A stretch of DNA of 64,000 nucleotides from Tieghemiomyces parasiticus. Lineage: Eukaryota; Kickxellomycota; Dimargaritomycetes; Dimargaritales; Dimargaritaceae. The notes below the pieces were generated by a model. The model was not told the origin of the DNA. It made no database searches and was given only the letters and a program-made list of their open reading frames with translations. Each line of letters begins with the position of its first letter. Position 1 is the stretch's first letter. The stretch lies in the NCBI GenBank assembly GCA_027575765.1, contig JANBPT010000146.1, forward strand, positions 1 to 64,000, given 5' to 3'. Position numbers and translations under genes: made by a program. Positions 47,357 to 59,016 of this stretch are shown in pieces.

Positions 47357-48943
47357 TTAAAATAGGGTCTGCGGACCGTGGCCACGGATATTCTTGGCCT
47401 CGAACGTAATGGTGATCAGCCCGATCCCGATGGACATGGCAATAAGGATAATGATGATCCACTCAAGAAATTCGCCGTGGTACCCATTCAAGTGTTCCCG
47501 CAGCATAACCAAGAGGTCGCTAATGACGCTGACACGGTGGTTCATGATGTCGGCGCGCTGGGTGATTTCAAGGTATCCCCGGATGGCGTCGTAGAGTGGC
47601 TGGAGCGCCGGTTCAGACCAAAAAATCTCAGGAGTGTCGAGGATGTTGCTGACCAGGTTGACGTTGATGCGCATAATGAACAGCTGGCCAATTTTGCGCG
47701 AAATGGCCGTCCGCGACATTTTGACCCGGCCCGTCTTGGCCATCCTCTGCGGGATGTGTTTAGTGTCTTCGATCGCCGAGTCGACCAATTCCTCGTAGAG
47801 CGTCAGCTTGACCGACTGGGCGATGGCGTGCGAGATGGCCAACTTGACCATATGGTTCTTGGGGTGGCGCAGACGGATGACATCATTGTATATCATGGGT
47901 GGGAACTCCGAGTTGTAGTACAGGTTGAAATCTTCGGTTTGGTGGTCCGACGGATTCAACGGCTCCATTTCGTAGGGGCGAAGTTCGGCAAGGGCGCGTT
48001 GTTCCTCTTCGGCCGTCATGGCCCAGAATACCACTACGCCGTAGTCAAACACAAATATTTCGCTGGTGAGGGGGAACGGATAATTCAAGGCCAGTTCTGA
48101 GTCATCCACCTCTACCGCCGCTGCCGGCAAAGCAGTGGGGGCGAGGTTCGGGTCCCCGATAAGCGGTAGATCGTCGGTGAGCAAGGTGGTCGACGGTAGG
48201 GCCAAGAGATCGGTGAACGCCACAGGTTCCGGCTCGGGGCCTACCACGCCGTGAGGGAGGCTTTGTCGACGGAGGTCTGGGTCACTGGCTGTGCGGTGAC
48301 TAAACACGAACGGTGAATACAGACACTCGTCTAACATAATAGGAATGGTCCGACGGATCTCGCGCCGGCGTTGAAGATGCCGAAAAACGGCCTTAAGATC
48401 GTAGGAGGTGGCCGTACAGTATGCGGTGACCCGGGGAAGGGTGTCCCGTTTGAGTCGTCGCCATAGTTCGGCATTCACACGGCCCGTGAAGGTCGGATCC
48501 TCCGTTAGATGATTAAGTTGGTTATATACGTCGCCATGATGACGAGCGGTGGTCCCGGCCTCGTCATCTGTCCTCTCGGGCGTGCCTTGCCGTTCGATCT
48601 CGTCCGGGAACAGGGCTAGCTTTAGCGAAGTTTTGGTGGTGCGGAAGTTTATACGGGGCTTGGCTGCCCCACCTCGGCTTAACTGGACTGATGACTTGCT
48701 GTTACGCAGTTTATGGGCGAAGCCAGCCGTGGGTCCGGTCAGATCACCGCCGCTGGTGCTACCTGGAGATATCACCCGCCGGCGTACGCCGAGTAGGGGT
48801 TGAATAACTTCGGCGTTCGGTTCCGGTAGGGTGACGCGCCGCGATGCTGCCGTCGAAGGATGGACCGGGCGGACCGGCTCGACGGCATGATAGTCCGCCG
48901 AGTGGGAAGGCGAGCAGCCCTGACCCAAACCATTATCTGGCAT
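47357..48943 (-). CDS. RMD1/RMD8-type DUF155 membrane protein
   Basis: A 528-residue predicted protein of the DUF155 (RMD1/RMD8, RMND1) family. Start is the ATG at 48943; the frame opens at GTG 18 bases upstream. Residues 1–130 are low-complexity and basic, longer than in many relatives. The DUF155 core begins at RVTAYCTATSYDLKAVF (about 171–187), continues with DECLYSPF near 205, then the hallmark EIFVFDYGVVVFWAM at 295–309, and a helical region to ~490. The C-terminal FLEWIIIILIAMSIGIGLIT near 492–511 is a transmembrane segment. RMD1/RMD8 are yeast genes needed for meiotic nuclear division; animal RMND1 is a mitochondrial inner-membrane protein that supports mitochondrial translation. The long N-terminus and the EIFVFDYGVVVFW text lean towards the RMD8-like branch. 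A decayed second copy lies upstream on the same strand. Confidence 0.88.
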   Translation of the reverse strand: MPDNGLGQGCSPSHSADYHAVEPVRPVHPSTAASRRVTLPEPNAEVIQPLLGVRRRVISPGSTSGGDLTGPTAGFAHKLRNSKSSVQLSRGGAAKPRINFRTTKTSLKLALFPDEIERQGTPERTDDEAGTTARHHGDVYNQLNHLTEDPTFTGRVNAELWRRLKRDTLPRVTAYCTATSYDLKAVFRHLQRRREIRRTIPIMLDECLYSPFVFSHRTASDPDLRRQSLPHGVVGPEPEPVAFTDLLALPSTTLLTDDLPLIGDPNLAPTALPAAAVEVDDSELALNYPFPLTSEIFVFDYGVVVFWAMTAEEEQRALAELRPYEMEPLNPSDHQTEDFNLYYNSEFPPMIYNDVIRLRHPKNHMVKLAISHAIAQSVKLTLYEELVDSAIEDTKHIPQRMAKTGRVKMSRTAISRKIGQLFIMRINVNLVSNILDTPEIFWSEPALQPLYDAIRGYLEITQRADIMNHRVSVISDLLVMLREHLNGYHGEFLEWIIIILIAMSIGIGLITITFEAKNIRGHGPQTLF

Positions 48944-50714
48944 GTCGATCTTGAGAATCACTCGTATGGTAGTCGACTATAGTTACAAATGGGTCGAGTA
49001 GGACAGGGAGCAAGCATGTGGAAGTAAAAGGAAGTATAAACGAATGCAGACAGGTGCAACGCAGCACATGAACAGATGTAAGACCGGCCTGTGACGAATC
49101 CTATTTGCACATGTGAACCACCATTCTCGTGCTTGTTGACTTAACTAGGCGACCAGTCACTAGGCATAGGCCCCATGTGGAGCGTGTCTTACCTTGGGGT
49201 GGCGGAGTTTACGGGTCGGCTTATGAGTCAGGTGGAGTGAGGGCGAGGGAGAAGTCAAATGAAGTCGCCTCTACAAGGTATGGCTTAGCCGAGGGCATTG
49301 TTGGTGAGCTTAGCATCCTAAAGCGTAAACCAGGGCAATGTTCTGATTGCAGGTAAAGGGTGCGGGGACCGGCATTGGGCCTGCTCCTTTAGGACCCTAG
49401 TAGTAGCCCATGTGCGCTAGGGACCGCACCCTTCATCCCACCGACTCTGTAACCCTTCCCCTTAATGTTGGAGTCGGCTATACCATCGTCCAGGGGTCGG
49501 CACGACAATGGCGAGCGCTAGCTTCCCCCTGAATACCCCCTCCCCGTACTCCTAAGCGGACCGCGTGCCTCGATGTCGCTCCAGTTTATCGAATCTACGT
49601 TACCTTATCATGGGGTATGCGATGTCGAGTCGTTACGTACAGCTCCATTGCTGGTGTATCATGACGGGGGCAATACCTATCTTTCCTGTTAATTTTCTTT
49701 TTCCCGGATACGATACCCGCTTTAGAATATGGTCGATCTAAGTTAATATCTCTTCGAGTCCAGGGCTCACAGAATCGCATAGTTTCTATTCTAGCGATAA
49801 TGGTGTGTGATACGTAATAGTAGATAATTGTCGGGCATGGCTGTCAGGTTGAGGAGGCCGGACAGAGAAGGTATGCCTCTCGTTGAGCAACTTTGTCACG
49901 AGATCAGAACCCCGGATCATAGTGGCCTAGTACACGGTGTCTATTAATACAACTGGGGTATTGTTTTAATCGATACCGTGCACAAATAATACACACAGTG
50001 TGCGTCATATCGCACTACAGGTAGTCTCCCTAATAGATTTGCCTCCTTGTGAAAAGTTAACACCCCTGGTCTCATCCTGACGGACGAACGTATGTACCTG
50101 TTATTTATCGCACTCACTTGGTCTTTTATTGCACCTCAGGCTGCTGAACGTATCAGTCCAGACGCCAGCCTCAATTAACAGCTGGCGGGGAGCCTCCTAG
50201 ACCCAGCTTTCTATTAGCTGCTAACCCATTAAAAAACCATTCACGCTTAGATTAGTTCAGATATTAATCGCGCTCCGTCTTTGCGTGGCCATCACGATCG
50301 GCACGGATAACACCTGTCCGGTAACAAGCTTTGCCACATGTCCAGCGGTAACAGGTCCGGGTGGGGTCGGATATTGGCCAGATGATCATCTTTATGTTAT
50401 CGCCTTATCCTTTTCCACGCCGCTCTGCTTTATACTATGTTTCACGCGCAGCGTGTGGTTCTAGGCAGGTAAGTAATCGACTAGCATCCGGATAAATTGT
50501 AAGCTCTAACGGTTGGTAAATAGAGTGAACACTCAATCTGAACCTCCTTTATTCCAAAATGAATAGAATCCAATACCTACTTACGCAGCCGACCGCAACT
50601 TCACACTCTCAGACTTATAACCCCTCGATCTTTTATGATTATCTTTCCACCACAGAACGAAAACTACGTCGCTGTGGAATCTGGTCCGTATGGAACTAGG
50701 TAGGCAATTCTCCG
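48944..50714. other. Spacer between RMD-family gene and its pseudogene
   Basis: This 1.8-kb stretch separates the intact gene from its decayed tandem copy. It should contain the promoter of the intact gene, upstream of 48943. No gene, RNA or repeat was recognised. Confidence 0.5.
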
Positions 50715-51900
50715 TGGCCAAATTCGCCCAGGTAATCGGGCCAATACTAACCATAGTCTTCACGGTGAGCAAAACGATGGTAGTCCACCCGAAGTACACC
50801 CTTTTCGCATCTGCTCGGCTGAGTGATGTGTATATTGAGTAGGTTACTGCTCGTATCGATACGTTAATCTATCATCTCTATTTACCGGGCCATGTCAAGG
50901 TGTCCTCACATATTATCGTAGTGACTAGATGCTCGGCTCGACCCATGAAGCCTTGGGAATATCCGTAACATCGTTGGCCGGGTTGATATTAATGCCAACA
51001 TCGCATAGCTGGCCGACCTGTTTTGGACTTCTATTACGTAACATGTTTGGGTATCCACGATTGCCACATTCGCTTGTTTCTTGAAAAGGGCCGATTAGAC
51101 CGATTACGCACTGTCATGTGAGATAGTTAAACGCACCATAAGGCTGCACCAGCAGCACATGATCATATCGTAGTTAAAATAGAGGCTGAGCCCTTCGGCG
51201 CGACTCTCAGCATTGGCGGGTAGTTCAGCTCAGCAACCATGGAGGCGGGCCGGAGTCTTGCTCTCTCCCCCCCCCCCTCGACCGTCCCAGCCCTGAATAA
51301 CACCGCGCTGTAACTACTGCAAAGAGCTTAGTTGGGAGCAGCAGGTTTGTCGCGCTCAGGTCGTGTTTCGTTCTGTGCTCGACATGGACAAGTATTCCGG
51401 CCATTAGGACACCTACCAAGCCAGGACATGTAACATCTATGGGGATACCAGGTAGCTTCCCCTGGTTTGCGGCTCTTAGTTAGCAATTCACGGGCGAATG
51501 CAGACACTTGTGTATCGACACAGGGGAAGTCCAGTGAACTTTTATATGACTCTAACCAAGTCGCGACCGATTTCAAATTTTAGGAGTCCGCCGTACAGTA
51601 TGCTGTAACCTGAGGCAAAGTCTTCCATCTTATTAGACGTCACATCCCGACTTGAAGATGGCCGGATAGGTAGGGTCAGTTCATCGGTTGCTTAACTTGG
51701 CTGCAGATATCGTTTGCAAGCCTGCCGGTCTCAACGTCAGACATAACGGGGTTGGTTACCACCCGTTCTTCCTGGGAGAGGGTTCACGTTTTGCGCGGTC
51801 TTGACTGTATGAAGGGCTAGTCAGGATATTGGTGACACGACCTGTCCGCGGTTTGCCCCGCCCATAGCGCTTACTAGTCGGTCTATCCGATCGTTCGAGT
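50715..51900 (-). pseudogene. Decayed tandem copy of the RMD1/RMD8-type gene
   Basis: Read on the minus strand, this stretch follows the intact protein encoded at 47357–48943 through most of its conserved length. DICSQVKQ … TLPQVTAYCTADS near 51590–51720 matches DVYNQLNH … TLPRVTAYCTATS; just after it a TAA replaces Tyr, and NLKSVATWLES matches YDLKAVFRHLQ. VGQLCDVGININPANDVTDI followed by SWVEPS near 50940–51010 matches IGQLFIMRINVNLVSNILDT and FWSEPA. FGWTTIVLLTVKTMVSIGPIT near 50730–50795 matches the C-terminal membrane segment. Stops interrupt it repeatedly, for example at the Tyr just cited and several after EPS, and frameshifts are needed. It is a dead duplicate in the same orientation as the intact gene, about 1.8 kb away. 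Divergence is high, so the duplication is old. Confidence 0.85.
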
Positions 51901-52929
51901 CGTCCCAAAATGAACAGCGGCGGTGGATACGCAATCGAAACCTTCCAGGTTGGCATAGTGAAGCTGCTCAAGGCACGAACAGGTAGATTGTTCACGCTTT
52001 TGGAGATTTCGGAGTTGTGAGTTAGGGCGATCTCGATATACCTAGAGGCACGTTGAAAAAACCATACAATGAAGAGTGAGGACGGAGGATCGATATTGCT
52101 AGCATGCACAACCTAGTGAGTCGAGCTGGCCAAGGAACAGTAAAGCAATGAAAAGGGTTAGCAGTAAGTGCCTGACAATGGGCTCTTATTGGGCATGACT
52201 ATAAGGCATCCAGTGTAACCGATTATCCTAAGTATCCTATGGCCTCGGCCAGTGGCGCGTGACATACCTGAAAGCGTCGATAAGGGTTTAACGTGCAGAT
52301 TACGGGTACAGGAAGTGTGGTCTTCATCCCTAGGCGGAACAATTACGCCAACGTTCAACGTCCCATGTCGCTTATATTAGAACACCGTGGCATGTCACCC
52401 GTGGAGCTAAGGTAAGCGTCAGAATGTCCACTATATCCTTGTTGCCGATACCAGACGCTACTGGGCGGCTGACAAGGTGTTAGATCTACAGTGGTCTAAC
52501 GGTGGCATGTACCTTCTGAACTTTCGTCGGTGCCTGGTCTTGTGACCTTCCAGAAGTTCCTTATACGTTGAACCCCGTATCTACGACGACCAATAGCGTT
52601 TGCAGAAAGCCCCTCGCCGTCCAACCTTGCCCCTCGCGGGTAGGGCTTGAATCGTACGACCGTAACTTTAAGCAAAAACGCCCACAACTCCAAACTTGAT
52701 TGGGGAGGAGCCGCTTTCAATATCCGCCCCAGTGCATATCTCTCAACGGTATGCACCCATATTGGGGATGGAAGTGAGCAAGCGCATTCCTACATCGCAT
52801 CGCATCTATACCAGTCACCTCTGTTCCCCCCCCAAGAGTCACCCTGTCTGAGCTTTGACCGTCACGCCCCGCATTGATTAGCCATTGCCGATACTATTAC
52901 ATTGTCCTCCAACACCCTCGCTCGAAGAC
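51901..52929. other. Spacer upstream of the MMS1_N/CPSF_A gene
   Basis: This 1.0-kb stretch lies between the RMD-family pseudogene and the first exon starting at 52930, in a divergent arrangement. No conserved protein fragment is visible in the minus frame at 52496–52756. The promoter of the plus-strand gene is presumably here, but I see no obvious TATA element. Confidence 0.5.
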
Positions 52930-55900
52930 ATGAGAGATGCCAGTCCTGCTTCGATAGCCGACCCCGGGGCCGCTGGGCCCTACGTGTACGCCAAAACGAT
53001 TCTACCCAGCACCCTGGCGCGCAAGGCCATTCGCGGAAATTTCCGGGGTCCTCGCACCACCGACCTACTTGTGGCGCATGTGAGTACCCTGCCCTAGGAA
53101 TACCTATCGTTACCCAGCGGAGTCGCCGGCTTTCCACCCAGTTACTGGCTTCAGAGAAAAGCGAACATGGGAGGGAGGAGCCGGCTCACTTCTGCGCGCT
53201 AGTGACTACCTAGGCTGACCGCGAAGTTTCCAGCGAGGGCGCTAACTCGTACCCCAACGTACCCTACCTTTATCCTCACCGTGTCGCCCAGGAATCGGCC
53301 CTGTCGCTTTACGACGTGAGCGCGGATAACCAAGTTACCCATATACTGACCGAAGAAATTGGGAACCTCGTGGCTGACATAGGCTGGCTCACGAATATTG
53401 ATCCTAGCGCGTACGGTCCGCCCCAACCGTCGCAATCAGCGTCCACCAGAGAGCGGAGCGACGACGGCGTCCCAGATATCCTGCTCTGCCTAACCGATGC
53501 CGGGGTCGTACGCTTGTACGTGTACGAGACCATCGCTACCAGCGGGATCGGCTCCACACCACCGAGTGCGAATCTCGGCAACCTGCCGCAACAGTCGGGT
53601 CGGCTCCGACTCATTCGCGAGCTTGTGGTCTCTCCGCCGGACTTGAACCCGTTCAATCGTACCCATCGCCTCAGTGTCGATCCTCTTTCGCGAGCCTTCG
53701 CCATCAGCGCCCTTAAGAATTCGTACCAAATATTTCTCATCAACAATACCTACTACAACCGCCAGCTACGAACCTCTGATCCGACGGCGACCAATCGCGG
53801 TGGCAGCCGTAACTGGGACATGGCACCACCCGATCTCTCGTTTGACCCCCGCGCTGGTGGGATGGTCACCAGTACAACAGTAAACGTTCGCAATACCGCG
53901 CCAGACCTGATCCAAGAAAGCCGCATCTTCACCGTCCCGGGGACTATCTGCCAACTGGCCTTCCTGCACCCGTGGCCGCAAGAACGTCACCGCGTCCTCC
54001 TAACCCTCTCCCTAGTCCTAGACAGCCCAGCCTCGGCGGTTAGCGTGCACATCTACGAGTTTTGGGTGCAGGACCCGCCGGGCCCGACTTCGACCCCACC
54101 AGCCGTGGCGGCTCCGCGCGAGACCGCCTCTCTCCTGAAGAACACTCGGCACTATGCCCGTCTACCATTCCCGCGGGGAAGTGCTTTCCCGCTCCATTTA
54201 ATGGCCCTCGCGGACCTACCTGAGTCGTTCCTCATGGTGGACGAGCGCGAGATGGCCTGGATTGTGGCCGAAGAGGCTGCCTCAGGTCATGTGCATCATC
54301 CGCGATTCACCTTGCCCACCGATTCTGGAGGTGGTCCGCCTGTGGTGACTAGTGCTGCGGCGGCGGCCGGAGGTACAGGCCGGGTTTACCTGAGCCTCGA
54401 TGACCAGCGGCTGCTCCATCTCACGCTCACCCTGTCACCCGGCGTGCGGGCGCTGACGGGCCACTTTGTGCCCCTACCCGGTCCTGCCGGTGAGGGACTG
54501 TGTGTGCTGTCTAGTGACCGGCTGGCTGGAGACACCCTCTTCGTGGCCGGGGACTTGGGCGACCACCATACTGTCTTGGTGACCCCTGTTCGCCGCGTCG
54601 TGCCCATCCAAACCCTGCCTAATATTGCCCCTGTACTCGGTATGGCCCTTGAGCCACCGAGCCGACCGGCCGCAGGCCTCCAAGGCCTACCACCCACCTT
54701 GTGGCTAGCCACGGGCAGCGCCCCCGCCGCCCGACTTCGGCGTCTGCGGCAGGAGATTCGACTGAACACCCTTACCACTTCCGAGCCTGGTTTCACGGAC
54801 GTGTGCGCTCTATGGCATATCCCCCTGCCGACAGGGGCACATACCGACTTGGTGGCCTTGGCCTTCCCGGAGGCCACGCGCATCCTTCAGCGAATCGGTG
54901 ACACGCTTTCCGACGTGTCAGATCGGTTCCCAGGGCTGGAGGATGGCCCCACGTCTCTTCTCTGTGCCGCGACCGGGCCGGGGAACCTGGTCCAGGTCAC
55001 ACGAACGGCTGTCCACTACTTCGGTCACCTTGAGGATGGTACCCTGCGGAGTACCTGGCGACCGGACGCAGGGCCGTTCAGCCGAATCGCCGAGGCTCGC
55101 GCGCTGCCCTCCCAGATCGTCCTGGTACTCGGAACGGGTCCCGTCCAGCGACTGTGTGTACTCCCTATGCCCAGTGTTGAGGAAGGGGATTCGATTACGG
55201 CCTCTCATTGGGTGGATATCCCGACCCCGGTGAGCGCCCTGGCCACCCTAGCCGATGGACCTGGCGCTGCCCACATCTTTTTGGCCACCTACGACGCCCA
55301 ACTCCGCGTTTACAGGTTGTCGGCTGGATCCCCCTTGAAACTGGTAGCCCATGTTACCCTACCGCCCCACCCGGAGGTCGCTCTGCGCGCCGTGCACAGT
55401 GTGGCGCTGATACGGGGGTCCAGTGCTGACGATTTTGACTGCCTACTAGGGCTGCGCGGAGGTACCTGTGTCGCCTGTCCCGCCCGGCGTCTCCCCGACG
55501 GGTCAATGGAGGTAGGGTTCGCTCACTCCTGCGCACTGCCCCTGGGTAATCTTCCAGTGCGCCTGGTGTCCGCTACCACGAGGTCTGGGGTCCCGGCGGC
55601 CGTCCTGGCCGTGTCGGATCGGGCCTACCTACTCACCCGAGGTGCCGCTGGACCCCAGGTCACCCCACTTGCCCTGGATCCCACCGCGCCACTGGCCGTC
55701 GTGACCCCTGAAGGATCGGACGTTACTTCCGCTGCTGATGAACTCGTCCCCATCTTCTTGGCCGTTGTGCAGCAGCGACTGGTGACCGTGGCGCCGCATC
55801 TTGGCCCTCGCGCCACCATCCACGACTCGTTCCCGTGTCCGGTGACCCCGAAACACCTCAAGTACGATGCCCTCACCGACACCTTGATGATGGTAGGCCA

Positions 55901-57500
55901 CAATGCCACCATCGGACTGGACCAGCTGCTAGTAGTGGACCCTATATCGGGCCGCACCCTCGCTCATCAGTCCCTCCTGCCGCGGGAGCAGATTTTTTGT
56001 CTAACCACCTGGATCGTCCAGGACCGGCGGCGCTACCGATACTTTTGCGTGGGTACCGGCCTACCTGACCCCACCGATGGGTCTCTGTCAGCATCGGTCA
56101 CTGGCACGGGTCCGGTGACTACCACTTCCGCCGCCATTTCCGGTGGACTAGGCAGCCGCGGACGCGTGGTCATGTACAATGTGAAGCGGGCCGCGACCCG
56201 TACCCATGGCGAGTCACCTGCTGCGGCAATGGCGGGCCCTGCCATCGAACTCAAGTTTGTGTGGGATTTGGAGCGCCAGGGTACGGTGACGCGGATGGCC
56301 GGGTTTGGACGTAACGGCCTTCTCGTCGCCGCCCGCAACGTGATCTCGCTGTTCGAACTTAATCCACAGCAGCGTAAACTTAAAGAGGTCGCCAGCGTGC
56401 GGGTGGACGGTCCCGTGCGGGCCCTTGACGTGTACGACGACCTGGTATGTATCGCCCCGGTCCTGGGGCCCCTACAGCTGTGGCGATTCGATCCGACCAC
56501 CACCGAATTTCACCTCGTGCACACCAGCGGCCATGCTCTCCACGTCTGTCGCGCCTTAATCCTGCATCCGTCGACCGTATTGGCGGCCGGGCAGATCGGT
56601 GGCCTGCTGGGCCTGGCCCGTGCACCAGCCGGGCCCCAAACTAGCGGGTTGGCGCGTCGTCCACCGGGGTTCTTACTGCGGCCAACTTTTAGCATGGAGA
56701 CCTACGATACGGTGCGTCTGCTGGAGGCCCACTGGCTGCCGCCGGCGGAAGGTTCCAACGACGGGGTGACGAAGGGGTCGATCGCGAGCTGGGATGAAGT
56801 GGCGGGGTCAAATCGGTTTCAGGTTGGGTGGGGGTCACGGGCTGCCCTAGTCGACGATATGCCCGTTGACGGGGTACATCTCAGTACCTCGGCCATTTAT
56901 CGGTTCGTGGAGGTTTCCGAACTAGATAGGATGCCGGACGCCAAGGCTGCATTGGGAAGTGCGTTGCCGCTAACCTTACGACCATCGGCCTCTACGAACG
57001 TCACCAGCGGGGCACTGCCCGTGGCCGGTACGGTGTACGGGGCCTCGCTGACGGGGGCCTTGTACGGTTTTCTACCCATCCGTCCCACCCTCTACCGCTT
57101 CCTGGCCGCTATCCAGACCTACATCCAACGCCGATTCCGCCTGGCCCGCGCCGTCACTAATGGCCACCTCGTTTCATTTCCTGGCATTCGGCACCCCGGC
57201 CCGCTCAGAGCCTCACATGCGGTATCGGCGGAATTGGTCGGCCGATGGCTCACCCACCTGACCAACGAAGACCGCCGTCAAGCTCTCGCAGATACAGAAC
57301 CGCTAGCGGCTGCTGCCCAGGACTTCACTGTAGACTGCGAAACCAATCAGTTGGACCCGTTCGACGTTCAGTTCCGGTTGGGGGATAGCTCCAAGGCGGC
57401 AGGCGACAGTGGGGTTGATTCGTCCGAGGCGTGTGCCCGGTTAGACTACCGCCTTCGCTCGGCCCTGGCGGAGCTGGACCAGGCCATTGGGTTCTGGTAA
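52930..57500 (+). CDS. MMS1_N/CPSF_A β-propeller protein (DDB1/RSE1/CFT1 superfamily), two exons
   Basis: A 1,452-residue predicted nuclear scaffold of the three-propeller family that includes DDB1, splicing factor RSE1/SF3B3 and cleavage factor CFT1/CPSF160. Exon 1 is 52930–53079 and exon 2 53292–57500, joined in phase 0 as TTDLLVAH|ESALSLYDVS. The joined N-terminus (YVYAKTILPSTLARKAIRGN … GPRTTDLLVA … LSLYDV) is typical of the first propeller strand. Further MMS1_N features are LAVDP-like RLSVDPLSRAFAISAL and GTICQLAFLHPW. The C-terminal half has the CPSF_A pattern: GRVVMYNVKR, GPVRALDVYDDLVCIAPVLG, and near the end TVYGASLTGALYGFLPI with a helical tail. The text at the N-terminus and its length fit the CPSF_A-like protein known from plants (spliceosome-associated) better than CFT1 or RSE1, but that is a judgement by eye. 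The partners are therefore uncertain: RNA processing or ubiquitin ligase scaffolding. Confidence 0.8.
53080..53291 (+). other. Intron of the MMS1_N/CPSF_A gene (212 bases)
   Basis: The donor is CAT|GTGAGT and the acceptor is GCCCAG|GAA, with a GCTAAC branch-like site at about 53238–53243. Both flanking exons are in phase 0, and removal restores the strand pair LLVAH–ESALSLYDV. The exon 2 frame is open upstream only to the acceptor region. Confidence 0.85.
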
Positions 57501-57726
57501 TTTGCAGGTACTATTCTTTACATACATTCCATTTCCACCAAAATGTGGGCAATAAGATCGTCATCACCCGGAAACCAATAATATTGGTGGTAGACGTTCG
57601 TATTCGCTGCTAAGTCGTGACCAGTGTTCACAACGTGATATATATTGTTTACAACAGTTTCAATAATGTTACATGATGATATTAGGAAAGGATTGGCTGA
57701 GTGGGAGAGGGGGGGGCTTAAAATAA
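57501..57726. other. Convergent 3' spacer
   Basis: This 226-base spacer separates the stop codons of two convergent genes. It is AT-rich relative to the flanking coding DNA, as expected for overlapping 3' ends. Confidence 0.5.
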
Positions 57727-59016
57727 CTACCACTGCGCACACTGCGCCCACCGCCTTTGCACCACTTCGCTCTCCTGAGCCACTAGGTCCGGAAACGATA
57801 CTCTTTGGTGGGCAGGCCCCGATACATTGGTGGAGGCGTGATAGAGGGCCTGGAGGGCGGCGTCAGAAAGGTCGTCCCATCGGCCGACAAAGTGCTTGGC
57901 CAAGATGGCGTGGACACGGTGGGGCCGGTCCACGTAGCAGAGGACCAACGCCAATTCACTGTAAAAGGCGCCGTCCAGTCGCGAGTTGGCTTCGGCAGTT
58001 GTCAGACGGTCCAGGGTGGGTACGAACTGAGCATTCCAGAACGTATTCTGTCGCATCTGACTGGCGGCACGGGCGAAGGCGAGGAGAACCCCCGGCTGGC
58101 TGATGGCGTCGGTAGGTTCGATTTTAGTCCACAGTTCTTCGACACTAGCCAGTTCGTTGATCCGGACGTAGCCGTCCACAAGAGCTATGTACGCAAGGTG
58201 TGGATCACGCAGAGGCCGTAATGCCACGCCGGCCCGCTGGTGCGCCCGGAACACGCGACGCTCCACCCAGGCCAATCCGACGGGGTCGAGGAACCGGGTG
58301 AAGACGCGGGCGAGGTAGACCCAATCGTCAATGGTGAGGTGGGCACTGTGGTTATTTAGCAGACGGGCGTACGTAAGGATCCGGGGCCGGTCACCCAGCT
58401 GGGCGTAGTAGAGAAGGCGCGCGCGCAGAAGAGTGTACGTCGAATACTGTCCGTCGCGGACCAGGGCCTTCATCAGTGCTTCGGTGGCCGCCAGGTCTCC
58501 GGCCCGACGGTAGGCCTCCAAGGCGGTGTTAAAGATCTCGTCCGGAAGGACCACATGATCGTCCAGTAGGGCTTGAAAAATGGTACCGAAACTGACGTTG
58601 TACCCTGCCGTGAAGCACTGATTCAGAAGCTGGACGGAAAGGTGTTGATCGACGGGGGTACGCGCGGTATGGGCTTCCACCCAGCAGTCTACCGCATCAG
58701 CGGTCAGATGAAATTGTAGCAGGAGGGTCAGTCGTATCCGGACCCGCTCTGCCAGGTTGTCGACTGCACTGAGCGTAGCCTGCAGGTCGGTGTCGAACTG
58801 TTGGACCAGTGGTAGGTCCGACGGAGTGATGGGGTGATGGTCGGCTAGACTGGCTGTTGGTGGCGCGGCCGGCGTAGCAGTGGCCGTGGCTACGGCACTG
58901 CCGTACACTCTTCGGGATGGTAGTGGCCTATATCCCTGAGTACGGCCAGGCGTCCCGCTGCGTGTTAGGTAGGCAAGCCGGACTGGTAATCGAGCCAAGC
59001 CCCGTGGAAAATTCAT
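57727..59016 (-). CDS. Mitochondrial pentatricopeptide-repeat-like protein
   Basis: A 429-residue predicted mitochondrial RNA-binding helical-repeat protein. The first ~45 residues are Arg/Ser/Ala-rich with no acidic residue (RGLARLPVRLAYLTRSG), a typical mitochondrial targeting peptide, followed by an Ala/Thr/Pro linker. Residues ~65–420 are almost entirely α-helical with paired-helix spacing near 35 residues: TIFQALLDDHVVLPDEIFNT, ALEAYRRAGDLAATEALMKA, LLRARLLYYAQLGDRPRILT and YIALVDGYVRINELASVEEL carry the PPR-like small-residue/helix pattern. The repeats are divergent, as is common for fungal mitochondrial PPR proteins. These proteins act in mitochondrial transcript stability, processing or translation, but the target cannot be read from sequence. 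It starts at the ATG at 59016, with 828 bases to the divergent RRP9 start. Confidence 0.75.
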   Translation of the reverse strand: MNFPRGLARLPVRLAYLTRSGTPGRTQGYRPLPSRRVYGSAVATATATPAAPPTASLADHHPITPSDLPLVQQFDTDLQATLSAVDNLAERVRIRLTLLLQFHLTADAVDCWVEAHTARTPVDQHLSVQLLNQCFTAGYNVSFGTIFQALLDDHVVLPDEIFNTALEAYRRAGDLAATEALMKALVRDGQYSTYTLLRARLLYYAQLGDRPRILTYARLLNNHSAHLTIDDWVYLARVFTRFLDPVGLAWVERRVFRAHQRAGVALRPLRDPHLAYIALVDGYVRINELASVEELWTKIEPTDAISQPGVLLAFARAASQMRQNTFWNAQFVPTLDRLTTAEANSRLDGAFYSELALVLCYVDRPHRVHAILAKHFVGRWDDLSDAALQALYHASTNVSGPAHQRVSFPDLVAQESEVVQRRWAQCAQW

